Source: Platanthera guangdongensis
Lineage: Eukaryota; Streptophyta; Magnoliopsida; Asparagales; Orchidaceae
Direction of reading: 5' to 3'
NCBI GenBank assembly: GCA_039583875.1
Contig: CM077151.1
Coordinates: forward strand, 110,254,609 to 110,318,608
Length of the DNA: 64,000 bases
Of this stretch, positions 57,009 to 64,000 are shown piece after piece; positions within the stretch are counted from its first letter, which is position 1, and every line of letters begins with the position of its first letter. The notes below the pieces were generated by a model that was not told the origin of the DNA, searched no databases, and was given only the letters and a program-made list of their open reading frames with translations. Position numbers and translations under genes: made by a program.

Positions 57009-60000
57009 TTTAACGCCCTTGATTTTCTGATGTCATTATTTGGTTTGTCAACGTCATAATTTCGACGTCAGGGCATTACCTTTTTTTAGTTTTGTTGATG
57101 GCGCTGCACTGTTTGTGCATTTTCACATCCTTCGGGCCTATTTATCTAGATTTTGAGATTTTGTTTGGTTGGAATGTCTTTCCGGTTATAATGATTGAGG
57201 TTTTCAGTACTTGGACTTGTCCGGTTTTGTTGTGTTCTGAGTATTTTGGAGTCTCGGCGAGTGTTTTGGATCCCTGTAAGGATTTTCTTTGCTAGGGTAA
57301 GCTATTGATGATAGTGTCTCAATAATGGCACTTCGGATTCTCAGGTCATCTTCGTTGCTAATTCGTAGGGTCGACATTTTATCCCGGAATAAGAGACAAT
57401 ATGAAATTTATCGAATTTACCCTGTTCAGTTCTCGAGAAGACCTGGAGTTCTCGAGAAATCCCTTATTGTTCTTAAGAAAAATCTTCTTGTTCCCGGGAG
57501 ATGTGGTCTGGTACTTAGAGAAGTCCTGAGTAGTTCTCGAGTAGTGCTTACCTTCCTTCTCGAGAAGTTCTCTTATTCCTCGAGAAGCTCTCGAGAAATC
57601 TTCCTTGGATCTCGAGATACCGATTCCTTCAGTTCTCTAGAAGCTTTATAGTACTCTAGAAGTCCATCTTCAGTACTCGAGTAATCCTTCCCTAGTATTC
57701 GAGAAGTCCTTCTAAAGTACTCGAGTAATCATTCCCTAGTACTCGAGAAGTCCATCTTCAGTACTCGAGTAATCCTTCCCATGTACACGAGAAGTCCATC
57801 TTCAGTACTCGAGTAATCCTTCACTAGTACTTGAGAAGTCCTGTCTTGCTGTTCTCGAGAAGCTTTCTAGTACTCGAGAAATCCTTCTTTTATACTCGAG
57901 TAGGCCTTCTTCAGCACTCGAGTAAAGCTTGCCTTCTGTCTCGGGAAATATTCTTCTTTACTCGAGAAGCTCTCTACAGTACTCGAGTAATCCATGTCTT
58001 CATCTCGGAAAATCGGTTAAGCCAACCCCGGTTCATCCTTCTAAGTGTAAAGATTCTTACATTGTATTTATTATATATATAAATATAACTAATCTACTTC
58101 TCCATCCTCCTTATTTTAGACCGACCTAATGTTCTCCTTCCCGAACCATTGCGGTGTGAGCAGGAGAGGGAAAACCCTTCCGTAATTCTTCCGGTGGCCG
58201 CCGACGGTGCTATGTTGCTCGAAATATTCAACCGATCAAAGTTCCGAAAAGCTCTCAGCGAGAGCTTTGTCATCGTGGTAATATCTTCCCCTTTGCTTGA
58301 GATTTTCACGCTAGGGTTTCGGCCATAACCCCGATGTTTGGCCATTTTTGTTATATTTCGGCTTCCCTCGTCTTCTGTAGCCCCGATCTACGTCAAAGCG
58401 TGATTTTGGACGTCTTTTTCAGGTAAAATCAAGGCAAGTGATGTTTTCCTCCTTCCCTTCCCTTCTTTATCCAGATCTGTAGAATTTTCTAACTTCTTGC
58501 TATCACGATTAATAAATGATTTGTTGGTAAAAGTGTTGATAAGATCTTTGTCAATTTCCATGTTCTTGATTTTGGTTACCTAACCTTGAAAGTGCTATAT
58601 GTTTTGATGATGAGATTAAATATCACTCTTCTTACCGTTCCGTAACTTTCATGTAGAACACGTTAGGGTTATTTAGGATTGTAAATTTTTACTAAAGGTT
58701 GATCAACCGTTTCATTCTAAAATTGTGTAATAGAATCCGATGTGCCATTATTGACTTGAGATTTCTATCATGGTTTTCTTCTTCGTGGCGATGTCATGGG
58801 GCGAGATAAGCTGCCAGGCCCCGATTAGGTTGTGATGTGCCTCTGAGCTCTAAACCCAGATCGTTACGCGATTTTCCTTCCGGGTTTTTCTTTGTTGCGG
58901 GTGTTATTAGTGGGTGAACCCTCCACCGCAACGTTTGATCTCCCTATTAGCACTTTGTGATGCTCTACCGGGTTTTTGGCCATTTCCGGTGTATGGTGGA
59001 GTATCCAATCTCCCCCGCTTTTAGACGGATGAATTGTATTTGGGGTTAGTCACCCCGTCCATTTTGATTTTTGGTGGAGTTGACCACAGGTGGCTAATAG
59101 GGGTTTATTCATCTTCCTGTTTACTTAATCTTGACCCTTTTCCCCTTATGGTCTTATGTATTTGGGGTGTTGTTGTTTTACGTGACACTTCACGTAAGTG
59201 TCCCCTTTTTACTTTTGTACCTTACTATTGTACCTTAATTAAGTATTTTTTTCCTTTTGTCTTGGGTTGGTACCCCTTTACTTTGATTACCTTTTGGCTT
59301 ACTTTCTACCATCACTTGTACCTTATTGCTGAGGTGTTCTATCTTTGGAATGCCTCAGGTTCAGAGCTGTAGCTGAGTTTGGTGCTGGTTTTGGAGTGCT
59401 TGAGCGGCAGTGTTGGCTGTGGTTGTTGCCTCCCCATAGCGAGGTAGATTGTTGATTATTTTGCTTTACTAGTTCAGACATACTTGGATTTATGTGAGTT
59501 CATGTCAGTTTGTTGACGCCCACAGGACTGTTGTTCTTTTTGGATACTTGCTAGCTGCTTAGTTTTCTTTCTGTCGATGTGGATTACTTGCTCTCTATGA
59601 TATTTTATGTTAGGATTGCATGGTTGTTATTTTCAAGAATAAAAATTACTACTATTACCTCATGCATTGAACGTTTTTAAAATGTTAAATCACTATATTT
59701 AGCGACCGTAAAAAAAATCTACTTTTATTGCTATTATAAATTTAGAACTTGCATACCTTGAGTAGTCCTCTGGAAACCTCTAAGCTCATGTAGGAAGTTT
59801 AATCTCATAAAAGAAGTATTTTCCGGCATTGTATAACTACTTTCTTCGTGGACTAGATGAGCCACTAAGCCGAGGGATACGACTAACTACTATACTAATT
59901 GATTTTTACTCTTAATAACTTAAAGAACCTTTCTTCATGGCTAACTAGAAGTTTTGCCTGAGCGTCCGCAGTTATCCCCTGCTGACGTGGCATCATGACG

Positions 60001-60057
60001 CAAATTTTTTCCTTACTTTGATATACTTATTTGGAGGTGAAAATGCGGGTTGTGAAA
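57009..60057 (+). repeat. G 5' LTR
   Basis: The left boundary is inferred at tTTAACGCCC, a decayed TGTAACGCCC-type start. The first 75 bp form an inverted pair (taacgccct ... tctgatgtc / gacgtca gggcatta). The right boundary is inferred from the PBS at 60058. It contains the CTCGAG array (57431-57990), a TATATATAAATA candidate promoter near 58073, a ctagggttt motif near 58312 and a ttttcaggtaaaa segment near 58420. No second LTR is in the window to confirm the ends. Confidence 0.55.
57431..57990 (+). promoter_or_regulatory. CTCGAG palindrome array in G LTR, partly tandem
   Basis: About 18 CTCGAG hexamers in 560 bp, as ACTCGAGTAATCC and CTCGAGAAGTCC. Within about 57675-57840 they form a tandem repeat of roughly 52 bp (agtactcgagtaatccttccctagtactcgagaagtcc style). 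The array ends about 80 bp before the candidate TATA box. The core word equals that of the unrelated copia element B. Confidence 0.55.
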
Positions 60058-60070
60058 TTTGGTATCAGAT
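60058..60070 (+). other. G primer-binding site (Met-tRNA type)
   Basis: ATTTGGTATCAGATGGAGG around 60057-60075 matches the TGGTATCAGAGC-type site with changes after the tenth base. It marks the inferred end of the 5' LTR. Confidence 0.75.
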
Positions 60071-60728
60071 GGAGGTTGGTTTGACAAGTTGGTCGAACCA
60101 GCCAATCTCATTTAGTTGTTTTCCTTCATTCATTTGCATACACACACTGATGTGTCATCAGTACGTTTTAACCGAAGCATAGTCACTACACCCATGATAT
60201 GATAAGAAGTATACGGGGCATATTATGTAGTATGAGATGCATACTATGTGTTTCTATATGGATCCACCAGAGGAGGCACCATGTGACGAGTATGTAGTAT
60301 GAGATGCATAACCATCATCACATGGGTTCCCATTAGCAAGTTTTCTTTTTCATTGCATGCGATGTTATGTAGTATGTGATGCATAACATTTCATGTGTAC
60401 GCCATTCATGCATGCATTAAGGCATTTATAGAATGCATAACACTGCATACATAGCATATCATTGCATATGCACGCGTGCTAGGTTAAGGGTTATAGGATG
60501 ACACATGTACACACATGTTTTTTAAAGAAGAATAAAGAAATTCATGCATTCATCTCATAGGCACATGAGTAAATAGGATGAGAGAATATCATCCTAAGTA
60601 GGACATATCATCATTATTAAATCCTAGAGCAAGTTGCAGGATAAGTAAGTGTCTTAAGTGTGGTCTGAACTAGTTGTGTGACCTAGTTGTAATCTAGGAC
60701 TTTGATGACCCGTTCGTTACTTTTTAGA
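60071..60728 (+). other. G leader between PBS and gag
   Basis: Non-coding. A motif TATGTAGTATG(A/T)GATGCATA recurs at about 60224, 60291 and 60364, inside a region rich in GCATAC/ATGCAT words. The position is where packaging signals would lie. Confidence 0.55.
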
Positions 60729-61815
60729 ATGCCGCCAAAGAATCCTGCGATGAGGTTGACTCCCCAGTCAGAGGCTGATTTGTCAGGTGCTCAGAGTGAT
60801 GCGTTGATTGAGAGCTTGCGTCAGAGTAATGAGGCTCTATCGAGGCAGCTTATTGCGATGCAGTTGCAAATTCAGTCCCTGTTGTCTATCGCTCCTGCAC
60901 AGCAACCCTTAGAGTAAGATTTTGCTGCAGTTGAAGCCGTTCCTGCTAATCCTGCTCCTTCGGTACCCCCGAAGATGATCCTTATATCGCATTTCCAGCG
61001 ATTTAGACCTCCCACTTATGACGGGAGTGCCGATTTCATGGTTTTGGATGATTGTATTATCTCTATGGATGAGATGTTAACGTATTCTGGGATTTTGGAA
61101 GCCGAGAAGGTGATGCTTGCGGCCTACCGGCTAAAAAGCCTGTCAAATACCTGGTGGATTCGAGAAAGGTAAAGTTTGGCAGAAGGATGTTCTTGGGAGT
61201 CCTTCAAGAAGATACTGCTGAAGAAGTTCTTACCCTCGGTCGAGCAGGACTGATTGATGAACAATTTCCTACATTTGAAGCAAAGGCAGCTCACTGTTAG
61301 CGAATATGAGATCGAGTTTAGTAAGCTGAGCCGATTTGGTCCCGATTTAGTAGCCTCGGAGGAATGGAGAGTGAATCGTTTCCTCGGAGGGTTAAGAAGC
61401 GATGTCCAGCAATTGGCATGCGCTTATCGACATGAAAGCTATGCTGAAGCAGTGGAAGCCGCATTGAAGTCGAGGAGGTCGAGAACGCCAAGAATCAAGG
61501 TGCTGCGTAGAGAAAGGAAAAGAGAAAAGGCGAGGAGGTTGAAGCTCTAGGGCATCTGGCCCTTCTTCGAAGAAGAGAACTAAAGAGGTACGTAGTTTTT
61601 GTGGTCGATCTGGCCACCCTTTCGAAAGGTGTTTCAAGAGGACTGCCACCCTGAAGTAGTAGCAGGTGCACGCCATCCAAGGTGCACCCAAAGGTGATCT
61701 GGTATGCCCGATCTGTACAAAGAAGGGTCGTGACGTGAGTCATTGCTGGTTGAAGTACAAGGTCTGTTTCCAGTGCGGGCAGAAGGGCCACCTGAAGTCT
61801 TCATGCCCCTAGGCT
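60729..61815 (+). pseudogene. G gag
   Basis: Starts at ATG 60729 (MPPKNPAM, the usual MPP start for this group). One frame to about 61550 with stops at 60915, about 61170 and 61249. Recognisable: FQRFRPPTYDGSAD, EAEKVMLAAYRLK and the Retrotrans_gag core (YEIEFSKLSRFGPDLV ... RFLGGLRSDVQQL). A frameshift near 61490-61550 leads to the nucleocapsid part, with one incomplete knuckle (CGRSGHPFERC, first Cys missing) near 61591 and one complete CX2CX4HX4C knuckle (CFQCGQKGHLKSSC) near 61768-61809. Confidence 0.85.
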
Positions 61816-61930
61816 CAGACTCCACTACAGCCTGCCCCGCTTCGTGCTCTGCCGCTGCCACCGAACCAGGATAAAGGAAAAGGAAAGCTGAATGTTGTGA
61901 CCAGAGAGGAAGCTCAAACCTCTACACAAG

Positions 61931-62365
61931 TTGTTTCAGGTTCGCCCTAGTTTGATTATCTTTTTATTTATATTTGTTGCCCTAGTTATCGTTCGTTTAG
62001 TTTTATATGCTATGGTTTTAGGGGAGTTTAAGGTGCAGAATCGGTGGGCGTGCGTTCTTTTCGATTCGGGTGCCACCCATTCCTTTGTGTCTCGGAGGGT
62101 TGTATATAAACATCGTTTAAACGTGGATCAGTTAGGAGACTCCTTCAACGTCAGGCTTCCATCCGATGATTCAGTGATATCTAATCAAGGATTTCTGAAA
62201 TTCCCTATTTATATAAGCGATTTCCTAGCCTTTGCGAACTTGATGGTGCTGGATCTGGCATACTTTGATGTGATTTTGGGCATGGACTGGGTATCCTGGT
62301 ATAATGCAGTCATCCAGTGCAAGGCAAAGCGACTGACTTCAGGATGGACAATGGCCAACCTATGA
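61931..62365 (+). pseudogene. G aspartic protease
   Basis: DSGATHSFVS near 62065-62094 is the active-site motif of retropepsins. About 70 codons later DVILGMDWV gives the second conserved element. Downstream it is broken before RT. In an intact element it would cut the polyprotein. Confidence 0.85.
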
Positions 62366-62406
62366 GCTTCTAAGGATTTCAGGACAGGGTTTCCCCTATA
62401 ATTCCT

Positions 62407-63900
62407 ATGATATGTGCTTGTCGTGCTATCAAGTCTGGTTGCGAGGCATTTTTGGTCTCTATTTCTGCTTTGGAAATTGCTTTTGTTACACCACATCTTG
62501 AGGATGTCTCGGTGGTGCGAGAGTTTCCAGATGTTTTTCCAGATAGTCTTCCAGGACTTCCTCCGGTGAGGGAGATAGAGTTTGTGATAGACCTCGAACC
62601 AGGTACTCATCCTATTGCCAAAGCACCATACTGTATGGCTCCACGTGAGTTGGATGAGTTGCGTACTCAGCTTGATGAATTGATGCTGTGTGGATTTATT
62701 AGACCAAGTTCTTCTCCGTGGGATGCTCCTATTTTGTTCGTAAATAAGAAAGATGGATCGATGAGGCTTTGAATCGATTACAGAGAATTAAAAAAGGTAA
62801 CCGTTAAGAATAGATATCCCTTGCCGAGAATTGACTATTTTTTTGATCAGTTACGTGGTAGCTCGGTATTTTCAATGATTGATCTTCGTTCAGGCTACCA
62901 CCAGTTTAGAATTCATGAGGTAGATATTCCATGGTCTGCTTTCCGATCGTGACATGGACATTTTGAGTTTTTGGTAATGTCTTTCGGGTAGACCAATGCA
63001 CCCTCTACTTTCATGAATTTGATGAACAGGTTGTTTAAGGACTTCTTGGACCGATTTGTTATTATGTTCATAGATGACGTCCTAGTGTTTTCCCGAAGTG
63101 TTGAGGAGCATACTCAACATTTGCATTTGGTTTTCTCGACCCTGAGGGAGCACAAGATATATGTAAAGTTGAGCAAGTGTGAGTTCTGGCAATCTCAGGT
63201 GTCCTTTCTGGGGCATGTTGTAAACAAGGATGGTATTTCTGTAGACCCAACCAAGATTTCTGCTGTGATGGAATGGGAGAGACCTTCTACACCTAACGAG
63301 ATTAGGAGCTTCGTAGGCCTGGCTGACTATTATAAAAGATTTGTGGAAGGATTTTCAGTGTTGTCTGCTCCTTTAACTAGACTTACTCAAAAGAATATTG
63401 AATTCGTTTAGAGTGATAAGTGTGAAGAAGCCTTCCAAGAGTTGAAGAAGAGATTGTGTACTGCTCCAGTCTTGGCCATGCCTAATGAAGGGGTTGAGTA
63501 CACTGTGTATGTGGATGCATCACACATTGGACTTGGCTATGTTTTGATGAAATATGGGAAGGTGGTCTCGTATAGATCAAGATAATTGAAGATTCAAGAA
63601 AGAAACTATCCTACGTATGATTTGGAGTTTCCTGATGTATTTTATGCGATGAAGCTGTGAAGACACTTATTGTATGGTGCGCTGTGCTAGATCTATACAG
63701 ACCATAAGAGTTTGAAGTACGTCTTCACTCATAAGGAATTAAATCTGTGTCAACATTGGTGGTTAAAATATGTGGCTGATTATGAAGTGGAAATTCTCTA
63801 TCATCCGAGAAAGACTAATGTAGTAGCCGATGCTTTGAGTAGAAAAACCGCCAAAATTTTCAATTTGACTGTACAGTCCTTGGTAGAAGAATTTTGTTGA
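62407..63900 (+). pseudogene. G reverse transcriptase and RNase H
   Basis: RT: FPDVFPDSLPGLPPVREIEF and SSSPWDAPILFVNKKDGSMR, then a TGA where Cys is expected in LCIDYREL (62770). Further stops lie near 62951 and 62989. The catalytic box reads FIDD (63068-63079) where most related elements have YIDD. After [16 protein letters not shown] comes a stop at 63409. RNase H: VYVDASHIGLGYVLM, then ERNYPTYDLE, IYTDHKSLKYVF and VVADALSRK (about 63810-63840), with stops near 63583 and 63657. The frame closes at 63898-63900; the last 100 bp lead toward integrase. Confidence 0.87.
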
Positions 63901-64000
63901 TGGACATTAAGGCAGGGAGTAATACTGTGCCTGTTAGTTTAGAAGCTGAATAGCCCTCTTGGATATCCCTAACTCGAGTACATCAGAAGGATGATCCGGA

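Larger units (their letters stand above)
57009..64000 (+). mobile_element. Element G: Ty3-gypsy chromovirus-like (Tekay/Del-type) element, 3' end outside window
   Basis: 5' LTR (57009-60057), Met-type PBS, leader, gag, protease, RT and RNase H, in gypsy order; integrase and the 3' LTR lie beyond the window. Assigned to the Tekay/Del-like chromovirus group from RT/RNase H phrasing (LDELMLCGFIRPSSSPW, HPRKTNVVADALSRK) and the long LTR. It is heavily decayed, with many in-frame stops, and is therefore old. Confidence 0.82.

Noticed and set aside
58094..58345. Minus-strand ORF of 83 codons in G's LTR
   Set aside because: It lies inside the inferred LTR, opposite to the element's transcription, with no family features.
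1..64000. tRNA or rRNA genes
   Set aside because: Only primer-binding sites resembling tRNA 3' ends were found; no cloverleaf or rRNA sequence was recognised by eye.

Overview
The window is repeat-dense DNA from a plant nucleus, almost certainly a flowering plant with a large, retrotransposon-rich genome. I can support no host gene. From position 1 to 48538 nearly every base belongs to six nested LTR retrotransposons, called A to F here. A seventh (G) starts near 57009 and runs off the right edge. The evidence for a plant is the set of families (SIRE/Maximus-type and other Ty1-copia, Athila-type and chromovirus-type Ty3-gypsy), the primer-binding sites matching plant initiator-Met and Asp tRNAs, and plant-style TATAAATA promoters. 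I cannot name the species.

Nesting, read from target-site duplications (TSDs) and matching LTRs. B, a SIRE-type copia element, is the oldest: the remains of its ORF3 lie at 20792-22799 and 46263-46417 and its 3' LTR at 46635-48538. B was hit by A, a gag-only gypsy-like element ending at 20791 whose 5' end is outside the window, and by C, a second SIRE-type element (22800-46262, TSD AATTA). A was then hit twice: by D, a second copy of A's own family, inside A's 5' LTR (173-6135, TSD AGTAG), and by E, a copia element, inside A's internal region (9241-16851, TSD GGGAG). C was hit in its 5' LTR by F, an Athila-type gypsy element on the minus strand (23803-35294, TSD ATCTG). Hand counts of LTR differences near the LTR starts (about 9% E, 7% D, 4% C, 2% F) agree with F being youngest.

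The stretch 48539-57008 carries no recognisable coding. It holds an (AC)n microsatellite, a 197-bp duplication, a roughly 159-bp triplicated block and two adjacent copies of a 2.34-kb unit. It looks like old LTR debris, but I cannot assign it. G begins with a 3-kb LTR (57009-60057), followed by a Met-type primer site, a leader and a heavily interrupted gag-protease-RT-RNase H region.

All coding regions are broken by stops and frameshifts. Two patterns go beyond ordinary retrotransposon decay. First, all the LTR families carry, just upstream of their TATA boxes, a dense array of one short CG-containing palindrome or inverted word. The same words are shared across the copia/gypsy divide: GCGGACT in A, D and E; CTCGAG in B and G; GTGTCGACAC in C; GTCACGCC/GGGCGTGAC in F. 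C repeats its word in a second array directly upstream of ORF3. Second, element A contains about 12 tandem units that each look like a miniature intron (donor GTACTTGC, branch-like CTAAC, acceptor TTTGCAG; 52-56 nt) separated by about 32-nt 'exons'. D, of the same family, has only two.
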